Positions 19,315 through 27,048 of a stretch of DNA of 64,000 bases are shown here, in pieces. The position numbers and the translations under genes are program-made. The notes under the pieces were generated by a model. The model worked only from the letters and a program-made list of their open reading frames with translations. It did no database searches and had not been told where the DNA came from. Origin of the DNA: Chryseobacterium sp. ZHDP1 (lineage in GTDB: Bacteria; Bacteroidota; Bacteroidia; Flavobacteriales; Weeksellaceae); contig NZ_CP075682.1 in assembly GCF_018603435.1 (NCBI RefSeq), forward strand, positions 930,001 through 994,000, in the 5' to 3' direction. Numbering within the stretch: the first letter of the stretch is position 1; each line of letters begins with the position of its first letter.

Positions 19315-20277
19315 CTATTTTTCGTTAGAAAAATAAATATACCATTTGATGAAATTGATTCGGTTTTTCAATGTGAGACCTCTGTGCAGGTCGAGATGAT
19401 TTTTTAAATGGCTGAAATATCCCTCAATACCATTGGTTGTTTTAGGAATATTGGGATTTTCCAGATAATGAAACATATTGGGCAATGCCCGTTTTATAGT
19501 AAAATACGATCGTCTGATAAGCTTGTGGGTATACCAGTATCTTTCGGTTTCAAGATTAATTGTTTTTTCATTAATATAATCCTGATGTCTCAAATACCAG
19601 TCGTTGAGTTCATTTTTCCACCAGATTTTATCGTTTTGTGTTTTAATTTTCAGTAATAATAAAACGTGTTTTCGAAGTTCCTGACCGGCAATGTGTTTAG
19701 GAAACTTTGTGAGCCAGATCAGGCACATTCTCTGAATATGAACCAGACATCTCTGAGTAATGATGTCTCCATCAGATTTATTTATGGCTTTCAAAACGCT
19801 TTTATGTCCATCTGTAGTAATGCTTTCCAGCTTTACGCCCAGCCGTAAAAGATTGTTTAAATCTTCCCTGATTTCTTCATAATGTTCTCCATCGGTAAAA
19901 CGGATAAGCTGTGTATATCCATCAAAATCATCCTGATAAGCAATTAAACAGAACTGAGCAAAATAAGTTGCATCCATTCTTAAATTCACCTTTTCCCGTT
20001 TGATGATCTTTAAGGTAGGAGACTGCTCTAAAATGGTATAAAATGTTTTCTGCAAAGTATCTTTCGAATAACCGCTGTCTCTGCAAAGCGTTTTGTAGGT
20101 CTGCCTTTCCAATACCCATTTTTTGAACCAGATAAAACGATTTTTAATTCTCTGCTCCGTTCTGTTTTGAGTAAATAAAATCCCGCAATTTTTACATTTA
20201 AATCTTTGCTTTCCCCCTTGTTTTCCCCAACGAATTACCTCCAGGCTTGAACAAGACCAACAACGTTTTTTTGCCAT
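19315..20277 (-). CDS. IS transposase, IS256-like Zn-binding variant
   Basis: 320 residues, complete. The N-terminal zinc ribbon has CWSCSS and CKNCG (two CxxC pairs). The DDE/MULE-like catalytic core shows D in RMDATYF, D in ITTDGHKS and E in NGIEGYFSHLKNHL, with the C-x-x-H-style QRCLVHIQR between them. The layout fits the transposases annotated as IS256 family, Zn-binding variant (related to IS1249). No frameshift or stop, so probably active. It starts 17 bases from the hairpin at 20294. Family name from memory of motif layout, not from a search. Confidence 0.85.
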   Translation of the reverse strand: MAKKRCWSCSSLEVIRWGKQGGKQRFKCKNCGILFTQNRTEQRIKNRFIWFKKWVLERQTYKTLCRDSGYSKDTLQKTFYTILEQSPTLKIIKREKVNLRMDATYFAQFCLIAYQDDFDGYTQLIRFTDGEHYEEIREDLNNLLRLGVKLESITTDGHKSVLKAINKSDGDIITQRCLVHIQRMCLIWLTKFPKHIAGQELRKHVLLLLKIKTQNDKIWWKNELNDWYLRHQDYINEKTINLETERYWYTHKLIRRSYFTIKRALPNMFHYLENPNIPKTTNGIEGYFSHLKNHLDLHRGLTLKNRINFIKWYIYFSNEK

Positions 20278-20286
20278 TTTTCAGAC

Positions 20287-20323
20287 AAAGAAAAAGTTTT
20301 ATGAAACACGTTTCATAAAACTT
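20287..20323 (-). terminator. Inward-facing terminator upstream of the transposase
   Basis: Perfect 14-bp arms AAGTTTTATGAAAC / GTTTCATAAAACTT (20294-20323) with a two-base centre. Read on the minus strand the stem runs into TTTTTCTTTG, a terminator that would block read-through transcription of the transposase from outside genes. Confidence 0.7.
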
Positions 20324-20410
20324 CCTCCAAGCAGCCTAACAATGAGGTTTTGATAGGATTCTACCAACTATTTTTCAGTATTATGCCTAAATTAATTTAT
20401 TAAACAAATA

Positions 20411-20448
20411 AAAACGCTTCGAAGCAATGCTCCGGAGCGTTTTTCTTT
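20411..20448 (-). terminator. Terminator after ychF
   Basis: AAAACGCTTCG and CGGAGCGTTTT form a stem (one wobble) with A/T runs on both sides, just past the ychF stop and usable in both directions. Confidence 0.8.
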
Positions 20449-20472
20449 ATAACTAACTTTAATACTTTATTC

Positions 20473-21564
20473 TTATACGTTGAATCTGAAGTGCATGATA
20501 TCACCGTCTTTTACGATATATTCCTTCCCTTCTACAGAAAGTTTTCCGGCTTCTTTTACTTTTACTTCAGAACCGTAGTTTACGTAATCATCATACTTGA
20601 TTACTTCTGCACGGATGAACCCTTTTTCAAAGTCGGTATGAATTACACCCGCCGCTTGAGGAGCAGTCCACCCTTTTCCGATTGTCCACGCTCTTACCTC
20701 TTTTACTCCTGCTGTAAAATAAGTCTGAAGTTTTAATAAATCATAGGCTTTTCTGATCAGTCGATTTACTCCCGGCTCCGTAAGACCAAGCTCTTCAAGG
20801 AAAATTTCTCTTTCTTCGTAAGTTTCAAGTTCATTGATGTCTGCTTCAATCTGAGCGGCTAAAACAACGACTTCTGCACCTTCATTTTTTGCCATTTCTT
20901 CAATTTTACCAATCCATTCGTTACCATTCTTTATTGAATTTTCATCCACATTACAAACGTAAAGAACCGGCTTATTGGTTAATAATTGAACATCTCCGAT
21001 AATTGATTTCGTAAAATCATCTGTTGCAAATTCTCTCGCATTTTTACCGTCTTCTAAAAATTTCTGAAGATTCTGAAGTGTTTCATAAGCCAAAACATCT
21101 TCTTTTTTACCGGATTTGATGAACTTTTTAGCTTTTTCAACTGCTTTTCCTACCGTTTCCAGATCTTTCAGCTGAAGTTCGATATCAATGATCTCTTTAT
21201 CTCTTAACGGATCTACCGAGCCTTCTACGTGAACAATATTACCGTTATCAAAACATCTTAAAACATGGATAATTGCCTCACATTCGCGGATATTGGCAAG
21301 GAACTGGTTTCCCAAACCTTCTCCTTTACTTGCTCCTTTTACAAGTCCTGCGATGTCTACAATCTCTACAACTGCCGGTAAAACTCTTTCAGGTTTTACT
21401 AATTTTTCAAGCTCAAACAATCTGTGATCCGGTACTGAAACAGTCCCCAAATTCGGTTCGATGGTACAGAAAGGATAGTTTGCCGACTGTGCTTTTGCAT
21501 TGCTCAGACAGTTAAAAAGAGTTGATTTACCTACATTCGGTAAGCCTACGATTCCACATTTCAT
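20473..21564 (-). CDS. ychF: Obg-like ATPase YchF
   Basis: Ribosome-associated P-loop NTPase of the Obg/OLA1 family that prefers ATP and is linked to oxidative stress responses and translation. 363 residues, the normal length. G1 motif GLPNVGKSTLF (about 6-16), NYPFCTIEPN switch region, G3 DIAGLVKGASKGEGLGN, the noncanonical G4-like NVDE, and a C-terminal TGS domain ending in DGDIMHFRFNV. Single gene; a TATCTTTG -7 box lies 119 bases upstream at 21683-21690. Confidence 0.96.
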   Translation of the reverse strand: MKCGIVGLPNVGKSTLFNCLSNAKAQSANYPFCTIEPNLGTVSVPDHRLFELEKLVKPERVLPAVVEIVDIAGLVKGASKGEGLGNQFLANIRECEAIIHVLRCFDNGNIVHVEGSVDPLRDKEIIDIELQLKDLETVGKAVEKAKKFIKSGKKEDVLAYETLQNLQKFLEDGKNAREFATDDFTKSIIGDVQLLTNKPVLYVCNVDENSIKNGNEWIGKIEEMAKNEGAEVVVLAAQIEADINELETYEEREIFLEELGLTEPGVNRLIRKAYDLLKLQTYFTAGVKEVRAWTIGKGWTAPQAAGVIHTDFEKGFIRAEVIKYDDYVNYGSEVKVKEAGKLSVEGKEYIVKDGDIMHFRFNV

Positions 21565-21682
21565 AACGAAATTTTTATTTTATTTATAATGCTATGTAAC
21601 CTTTCGGTTTCATATTGTAAAATTCTATGGTTAAGATTAATATTCAAATTGGAGGTTATTTCCGATCTGAACTTTCAGCGTG

Positions 21683-21690
21683 CAAAGATA
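21683..21690 (-). promoter_or_regulatory. Possible ychF promoter -7 box
   Basis: TATCTTTG on the minus strand matches TAnnTTTG and would give a leader of about 110 bases. No -33 element was seen. Confidence 0.4.
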
Positions 21691-21765
21691 GTGATTTTAA
21701 AGCATAATTCCTTCACCCTTCTATTAATTAAATTCTAAGCTATTTTCCTTTCCAGAAATAAATTA

Positions 21766-21790
21766 TCCCCGAAACATTAAGCTTCGGGGA
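21766..21790 (-). terminator. Terminator after leader peptide gene
   Basis: TCCCCGAA and TTCGGGGA form a perfect eight-pair stem 24 bases past the stop at 21815. The minus strand continues into an AT-rich tail. Confidence 0.7.
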
Positions 21791-21814
21791 CATTTTGTTA
21801 AAGAGATGTTTCAA

Positions 21815-22015
21815 TTATCTTGGGAAAGGAAGAGTTGGATGAATAGGATCTACAGGATAGCATCCGCAAAGACAATCCCACTGATCAAATACCTCATCGC
21901 AAACACCAATGGCTTCACATCTCCATAAATGTCCTACAGGACAAGCTGGAACATTGGGTCCTGCTCCTTTTACCTGCTTCAGCTGTTCTCTTGAAATTTT
22001 TTTCAAATTTTTCAT
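21815..22015 (-). CDS. Double-glycine-type-leader small peptide, Cys- and Pro-rich
   Basis: 66 residues from ATG 22015 (MKNLKKISREQLKQVKGAG); a longer reading from 22042 adds nine residues that overlap the -7 box at 22040 and is rejected. The leader keeps the K-L-x-x-x-x-L-K-x-V-x-G pattern but ends GAG, not GG. The rest contains six cysteines (CPVGHLWRCEAIGVC, WDCLCGC) and a proline-rich tail. Related in leader to the peptides at 18952 and 40677. Function unknown. Confidence 0.75.
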   Translation of the reverse strand: MKNLKKISREQLKQVKGAGPNVPACPVGHLWRCEAIGVCDEVFDQWDCLCGCYPVDPIHPTLPFPR

Positions 22016-22039
22016 AGTAATTTTTATTTGTAATTCAGA

Positions 22040-22047
22040 CAAATATA
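22040..22047 (-). promoter_or_regulatory. Promoter -7 box of the leader peptide gene
   Basis: TATATTTG on the minus strand fits TAnnTTTG 25 bases before ATG 22015. Confidence 0.55.
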
Positions 22048-22111
22048 ATAATATTCTCTACATAATGAATTATTAAGTTAAAAATTTACTATAGAAATAA
22101 AACTATTCTAA

Positions 22112-22137
22112 AAATCCGTCACCACTATGACGGATTT
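22112..22137 (-). terminator. Terminator after ferritin
   Basis: AAATCCGTCA and TGACGGATTT, ten perfect pairs with loop CCACTA, followed on the minus strand by TTTT. Confidence 0.85.
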
Positions 22138-22163
22138 CAATAATTTAATTTCAAAAAAGATTA

Positions 22164-22715
22164 TTAAGGATTATCTCCCGTCGCTTCCTGCGCCAATGGA
22201 ACGTCTCCCGGAGTTTCCTGTAAAGTTTTATCTAAGGTAAATAAAGATTCATCCGTAGCTCTGTCTCCACCTGCAATTTTTAATTTATCCATCAGATTCT
22301 GCGCCAGTGTTTCCTCTTCAATCTGCTCCTGTACAAACCACTGCATAAAGTTCCACGTTGCCCAGTCTTTTTCTTCAAGAGCCATATCTACAATTTTATA
22401 AATGGCAGTGGTATTATCTACTTCATGTTTGAAAACCCCTTCAAAACAATCGGTAAGCGATTCCGGATCTGCCGGAGGAGCAGGAATTGCATCTACCTTT
22501 GGCTTTCCGCCTCTGTTTAATACATATTCCATGAATTTGATGGAGTGATTTCTTTCTTCCTGAGCGTGTCTGTACAGGAAATTGGCCATTCCCTGATATC
22601 CTTTATCGTCTGCCCAGATTCCGTATGATAAAAAGGTGTGTGAAGCGTGAATTTCTTTGTTCATCTGGTCGCTTAATGCTTTTTCAATGGAATCGGAAAG
22701 TCTTTTGGTATTCAT
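22164..22715 (-). CDS. Ferritin (iron storage)
   Basis: Cytoplasmic 24-mer iron-storage ferroxidase of the FtnA type. 183 residues, four-helix bundle. Ligands visible: E in NKEIHASH, ExxH as EERNH (about 53-57), E in FKHEVDN, and the WFVQEQIEEE helix. The C-terminal extension (about 160-183, ETPGDVPLAQEATGDNP) is longer and more acidic than in E. coli FtnA. Single gene; a TATTTTTG -7 box sits at 22751-22758 on the minus strand. Confidence 0.93.
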   Translation of the reverse strand: MNTKRLSDSIEKALSDQMNKEIHASHTFLSYGIWADDKGYQGMANFLYRHAQEERNHSIKFMEYVLNRGGKPKVDAIPAPPADPESLTDCFEGVFKHEVDNTTAIYKIVDMALEEKDWATWNFMQWFVQEQIEEETLAQNLMDKLKIAGGDRATDESLFTLDKTLQETPGDVPLAQEATGDNP

Positions 22716-22750
22716 AATAGATATTTTTTGTGATTATGAATCTATGGATA

Positions 22751-22758
22751 CAAAAATA
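22751..22758 (-). promoter_or_regulatory. Ferritin promoter -7 box
   Basis: TATTTTTG on the minus strand matches TAnnTTTG 36 bases before the ferritin ATG. A TTTG lies 25 bases further upstream, slightly farther than usual. Confidence 0.5.
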
Positions 22759-22888
22759 GTTCCGAGAAGTTTTTATTTTTAACCAAAACATTTACACACA
22801 TCCACAAACCACTGAATTACATCATTTTAAGCCATTAATTTATAGTTATTCTAAAATATGAAGATAAAATTTTCAGATCAAAAGAAAA

Positions 22889-22909
22889 CTTCCGGTATAA
22901 AAACGGAAG
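22889..22909 (-). terminator. Terminator after the phosphodiesterase gene
   Basis: CTTCCG and CGGAAG flank GTATAAAAA and the minus strand continues TTTTCTTTT, 26 bases past the stop at 22935. Confidence 0.65.
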
Positions 22910-22934
22910 CCTTCTCTAAAAAATTATCTCTGTT

Positions 22935-24788
22935 CTATTGCTTTATCAATGTTTTCGTAAGTGACTTTCCTTTCCCTGTTATTTTTATGTAATAAATTCC
23001 GCTCGGGAAATGATTAATATTTAGTTTTTCATGGTAATCATCGTTGTAAGAATTCACATTTTTTGATAAAACCAATGATCCTCTTGCATCAATAATTTCA
23101 ATCTTCATTTCTTTTTCCTTTGATTTGAATTGTATATTTACCTCCTGATTCGAAGGATTGGGATAAATAATAAAATCATTCGTTGTAATCTCCTTTTCTT
23201 CAGCAGATAAGCTTCCGTTAGCACATAGTGGAATTCTGTTGACCCCATCAATTCCCCAAGATGGCTGAACGGGAATACACAGCCAGTTCAATACAGTCGG
23301 CAAATGATCCGTTTCCCGGGTTGTCGATAAATAATTATAAATTTTAAAATTAGTAATCGTGTTCAGATTTCTGGCAGGAGATCCGGTAATCGTAACAGTG
23401 TTTGCATTCGGACCGGAATCCGCCAGTGTATTTCCCGAAACCTCATCACATTTCCAGTTGGCAACCAATTGAGAATAATAAGGATGCGAAGCTGTAATAT
23501 CCTGATTTGCCCAATTCACGATGACCTCATTCGGAAGCGCAGATTTCCACACTCTGATGTCTCTGTAGGAAGCTGCGAGTGTTGGACTGTAGGTGTTCGT
23601 CCCGTCCTGATTGATCGTAAACGGAAGTCCCGAATCAATATTTCCAATGGTATTCATTTTTGCAAAAGTTACGGGAACACCATCTTCATACATCGTTACA
23701 AGTCCGTCTCTGTCGAAACTTACGGCAATATGCTTCCATGTATTGAGTTCCATTTTCCCACCCACAAGATCAATCCTGTTGATTCCGTCGCCGATATTCA
23801 TTTTAAAAGTCTGTCCGGAATATCCTGAGATCACAAAGCCTTTGTTTTTTCCGTTTGCCCAGTTTTTATTACTGATCATTACAGGATCACTGGTGTACGC
23901 AACATTGGGTTTCACCCAGAATTCAACTGTAAAATCCTGAGTTGCCCCAAAATTAAATGGAGTCTGATTCGCAGGTTTTGCATACGTTCCTGCCGGAAGA
24001 TTGAGCTGATTGAACGTTTTAGGAGATTCTGAAATGGTTCTGCTGATTTGCTGAGGAGTAAAATTAAGATTAGAATAGATGGTAAAAGTATTCCTTTCCG
24101 AAAGATTTCCGCCTCCATGCCCGTTATCTACCGCACCATGATCCGTAGTTAAAACAACCAGCCAGTCTTCATTACTGTACGTTGATCGGCTTTTCATAGT
24201 GTTTACAATTTCTCCGATGTACGTATCGATGGTTTGTATGGAAGAAACATACTGCGGTACAGAAGACGAAAAGCCATAAGAATGTCCGGCGTGATCCACA
24301 TCGTCAAAATCAATAAACAAAATATCCGGATTATCGTTTTGCAAAGCATTTACAGCCGCATTTTTCACTGCAAGATCCGTTGTGAAATTAGTCTTTACAT
24401 CGGCGTTCTGAACAATGGTATTGTTAACCGGAGCCCAATGAGCCAGAGAAATGGTTCTTAAATTGGGATTATACGCTTCCGTTCTCGTTAAAAAGTCAGG
24501 GTAATTTGCATAGTTCGGACTGGTAAAATTATTGTCCTGCACATTGTGTTTCGTATGCCAGACTCCTGTAAGCATGGTGCTCCAGCCGTTTCCGCTCAAA
24601 GTAATTGCGGCACAGAGTCCGTCTAAAGAATAAACTGACTGATTTGCCAGTGCATGAATGTTCGGTGTACCGGAAGACATCATAACATCCGCCCGACAAC
24701 CGTCGATCCCGATAAAAAGAACTTTCTTCGTCTGAGCTCCGAGAAAACAGCTCATTACGACTGCCATTGAAAATAGTTTTGCTTTCAT
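22935..24788 (-). CDS. Secreted type I phosphodiesterase/alkaline-phosphatase-family protein with LamG and T9SS domains
   Basis: 617 residues. Signal peptide MKAKLFSMAVVMSCFLGAQ. Metal-dependent phosphodiesterase/nucleotide pyrophosphatase fold (about 20-260) with FIGIDGCRAD, a nucleophile loop SGNGWSTMLTG, DDVDHAGHSYGF and TTDHGAVDNGHGG, which give the two-zinc ligand set of the alkaline phosphatase superfamily. A LamG/concanavalin-like lectin domain follows (about 275-445), and a Por sorting domain starts YPNPSNQEVNI. Likely an exported phospho(di)esterase held at or released from the surface. Substrate unknown. Single gene. Confidence 0.87.
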   Translation of the reverse strand: MKAKLFSMAVVMSCFLGAQTKKVLFIGIDGCRADVMMSSGTPNIHALANQSVYSLDGLCAAITLSGNGWSTMLTGVWHTKHNVQDNNFTSPNYANYPDFLTRTEAYNPNLRTISLAHWAPVNNTIVQNADVKTNFTTDLAVKNAAVNALQNDNPDILFIDFDDVDHAGHSYGFSSSVPQYVSSIQTIDTYIGEIVNTMKSRSTYSNEDWLVVLTTDHGAVDNGHGGGNLSERNTFTIYSNLNFTPQQISRTISESPKTFNQLNLPAGTYAKPANQTPFNFGATQDFTVEFWVKPNVAYTSDPVMISNKNWANGKNKGFVISGYSGQTFKMNIGDGINRIDLVGGKMELNTWKHIAVSFDRDGLVTMYEDGVPVTFAKMNTIGNIDSGLPFTINQDGTNTYSPTLAASYRDIRVWKSALPNEVIVNWANQDITASHPYYSQLVANWKCDEVSGNTLADSGPNANTVTITGSPARNLNTITNFKIYNYLSTTRETDHLPTVLNWLCIPVQPSWGIDGVNRIPLCANGSLSAEEKEITTNDFIIYPNPSNQEVNIQFKSKEKEMKIEIIDARGSLVLSKNVNSYNDDYHEKLNINHFPSGIYYIKITGKGKSLTKTLIKQ

Positions 24789-25203
24789 AATAATAAGTGG
24801 GTTTTGAATTTTAAGACTTTACAAACTTTAGGTTGATTGAGTAATTTTAAAAAGGGATGTTGGGAACTTTGTCAAAGTTTAAAACTTTGACAAAGTTGAT
24901 TTCCTGATTTCACGAAACCGATGTTCAGAAGTAAAAAAGAGGCTGAATTTGGATAAGCGTAATTTGAAAGAATTAGAGTTTGTTTAAACTTTTTTTTAAA
25001 ATAAAATATTCTTGTTGTAAAACGCAAAGACGCAGGATTTTTATTCGTCTCAAATCTTTAAGGCGCAAGAAAATCAAAGATTTTCAATAGGGAATATGCT
25101 TAATTTTATCGTAGATAAAATCTTTGCGCCTTAAGACAAAACCGTATTTGATGAATATTTTGCGCCTTTGCGATGGTTATATCCATTCAGTTAAAACAAG
25201 CTT
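24789..25203. other. Repeat-bearing spacer with a 16-bp inverted repeat
   Basis: AACTTTGTCAAAGTTT (24865-24880) and AAACTTTGACAAAGTT (24882-24897) form a perfect hairpin. From 25019 to 25185 there is an imperfect inverted repeat of the type CGCAAAGACGCAGG ... GCGCCTTTGCG, with TTTATCGTAGATAAAATCTTTGCGCC inside, related to pieces of the 60-63 kb repeat field. No coding frame. Confidence 0.75.
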
Positions 25204-25875
25204 TTAGTAAAAAAATCGTTCAGCCTCAGAAATCGTGTTAAAAATATAATCGGGATTGGATTTTTCCAGTTCAGCCTTGCTCTGCGCCCCGGAAAGAACA
25301 GCTACCGTAACTCCGCAGCCTGCATTTTTGCCTTCTTCGATATCGATGACAGAATCGCCCGCTTTTAAAACTTTTTCAGGTTCATGAATATTGAATTTTT
25401 TCATAGCCAGAAGAATCATTTCCGGACTTGGCCGGCTTTCCGAAACGTCATCGGCTGTAATTAAAGCATCAAAGTGCGCATTTTCTTTCCAGCCCAGTTT
25501 TTCCAAAAGTTGCAGGGCAATTTCGGAAGTATAGCCTGTATTTAAAACAATCTTTTTATCCTGAGTTCTCATCTTGATGAGGAAATTTTCAACGCCGTTA
25601 ATCGGTTTTACCACTAAATTCTGATACGCTGTTTTCAGCTGATCCGAAAAGCTTTCAAAAATGGCAGCCGCATCTTCTTCATTTCCGCCTATTTCTTTTA
25701 ACAGACTGCTGATCGCTTCCAGTTTTTCCATTCCGGCGCAGCTTAATAAAACTTTTTCCAGAGAAACGCTGTATCCGTAATCATTCACGGATTTCATTAA
25801 CGTTTTATATACCACATTATCTTCATCAATGGTGGTTCCAGCCATATCCAGAACCAGTAATTCTATGTTCTTCAT
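25204..25875 (-). CDS. Phosphonatase-like HAD hydrolase (PhnX-like)
   Basis: 223-residue HAD-superfamily enzyme. The nucleophile motif is D10-M-A-G-T: the second Asp of ordinary HAD phosphatases is replaced by Ala, as in phosphonoacetaldehyde hydrolase. A cap-domain GxxK (G48-M-E-K51) occupies the place of the Schiff-base lysine of PhnX. Motif II is NTGYTSE, motif III/IV is KAGDSVIDIEEGKNAG. This fits the PhnX-like family TIGR03351. Last gene of a four-gene operon, 6 bases after the FAD oxidoreductase. Predicted to cleave the C-P bond of an aldehyde made by that partner; the exact substrate is an inference. A plain phosphatase role is less likely given the Ala. Confidence 0.86.
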   Translation of the reverse strand: MKNIELLVLDMAGTTIDEDNVVYKTLMKSVNDYGYSVSLEKVLLSCAGMEKLEAISSLLKEIGGNEEDAAAIFESFSDQLKTAYQNLVVKPINGVENFLIKMRTQDKKIVLNTGYTSEIALQLLEKLGWKENAHFDALITADDVSESRPSPEMILLAMKKFNIHEPEKVLKAGDSVIDIEEGKNAGCGVTVAVLSGAQSKAELEKSNPDYIFNTISEAERFFY

Positions 25876-25881
25876 TTAATT

Positions 25882-27036
25882 TTATGCGTAAATTTTATCT
25901 ATATTAAATTTTGAAAAGCCTCCGCTTCCCGTCATTCCCTTTCCTCCGATTCCTGTTACAATATGAATGTTGGGAGAAGGACTGTACTCGAAAATATCTT
26001 TTGTTTTGCATTGGGAATACACTCCAAACCATCTTCTCTGGATCTCGTAAGTCGGAAGATCTATGATTTTCTTTGCTTCATTAATCATGAATTCATCAAT
26101 TTCCATATTCAGATCAAATCCTAAATCATCTGCATTTTTCGCATCTGCATATTCATGGGAATCTCCTAAAATAACCGAACCGTCCAAAGCCTGTTTGAAC
26201 AAAATATGAACGCCGTATTTTTTCTCAAAGGAATTCGGATCTTCCAGTGACTTGATTTTTTTGAAAGACGGACATTCTTCAAAGGCTTCATACCTTCTGA
26301 TGGAAAGTCCGGTGAGAATATTTCCCTGAAGCGCATAAATTCCCTGTGGCTTTGTCTGAAGCATCTGCAGTTTGCTTACTTCGAGATCACTTTCGTTAAA
26401 AACTTCGGGATATAAGGTTTTAAATTCATGTCCGCCGCAAATAATGATTTTTGAAGAATTCAGTTCTGAACGATCAGAAGTTACGGCAATACATTTTCCA
26501 TTATTTTCATGGGTTTCAACAATGGTCGTGTTGTAGAAAATTTCCAGCTTCAGTTTTTCCTGTAGGAACCGATGAAGTTTTACAATCATATCAGCAGAAT
26601 CTACCGACAATTCCTGAGGGAAAAACAATCCGCCCTTGCAGTAATCTGAACGGAGTCCGTCAAATTTACTGATGCATTCACTTTTTGACAGGAGAACAGA
26701 TTCATACTCATTATTTTTATTGATTTCATGTAGCTCATTAATCAGCTGAAGCTCTTCGTCATTGGATGCGATATAGACCGAACCGTTTTTTCGTACCGTT
26801 AAATCAGCCTGAAACTGAAGTTCGTTATACATGGTTAAACTTTCTCTTCCGAAGTTCTGCCATTTGAGATCCATTCCGGAAGGTACGACCTGTCCGAAAT
26901 TTCTTACCGTTGCTCCTTGAGGGACAGAATTCTTCTCCACTAAAGCTACCTTAAGTCCTTTTTTCAGCGCATGATACGCATGAAAAGTTCCTAAAATGCC
27001 TCCTCCTACAACGATTAAATCGAATTTTGTTGTCAT
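25882..27036 (-). CDS. FAD-dependent oxidoreductase, TIGR03364-type (phosphonate-associated)
   Basis: 384 residues of the DAO/glycine-oxidase-like flavoprotein family. The N-terminal dinucleotide-binding motif is VVGGGILGTFHAYHALKKG, and the GATVRNFGQVVPSGM signature next to it is the hallmark of the TIGR03364 group, which is often found beside phosphonatase genes. The C-terminus has VTGIGGKGMTGSGGFS. Expected to oxidise an amine such as an N-substituted or hydroxylated aminoethylphosphonate to an aldehyde for the downstream HAD enzyme (inference). Gaps: 12 bases from the transporter, 6 bases to the HAD gene. Confidence 0.87.
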   Translation of the reverse strand: MTTKFDLIVVGGGILGTFHAYHALKKGLKVALVEKNSVPQGATVRNFGQVVPSGMDLKWQNFGRESLTMYNELQFQADLTVRKNGSVYIASNDEELQLINELHEINKNNEYESVLLSKSECISKFDGLRSDYCKGGLFFPQELSVDSADMIVKLHRFLQEKLKLEIFYNTTIVETHENNGKCIAVTSDRSELNSSKIIICGGHEFKTLYPEVFNESDLEVSKLQMLQTKPQGIYALQGNILTGLSIRRYEAFEECPSFKKIKSLEDPNSFEKKYGVHILFKQALDGSVILGDSHEYADAKNADDLGFDLNMEIDEFMINEAKKIIDLPTYEIQRRWFGVYSQCKTKDIFEYSPSPNIHIVTGIGGKGMTGSGGFSKFNIDKIYA

Positions 27037-27048
27037 TTTTACTATAAT

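Larger units (their letters stand above)
19126..20380 (-). mobile_element. Insertion sequence with Zn-ribbon DDE transposase
   Basis: Perfect 18-bp terminal inverted repeats TACTGAAAAATAGTTGGT (19126-19143) and ACCAACTATTTTTCAGTA (20363-20380) bound a 1255-bp unit with one transposase gene on the minus strand. No flanking target duplication is evident in the 8-10 bases on each side. Both ends carry hairpin terminators pointing inward. The IS sits between a leader peptide gene and the terminator of ychF. Confidence 0.88.

Noticed and set aside
22935..24788. The phosphodiesterase gene as part of the phosphonate locus
   Set aside because: It is separated by a terminator-free but repeat-filled 415-base gap, carries its own signal and T9SS tag, and lacks spacing typical of the tight operon.
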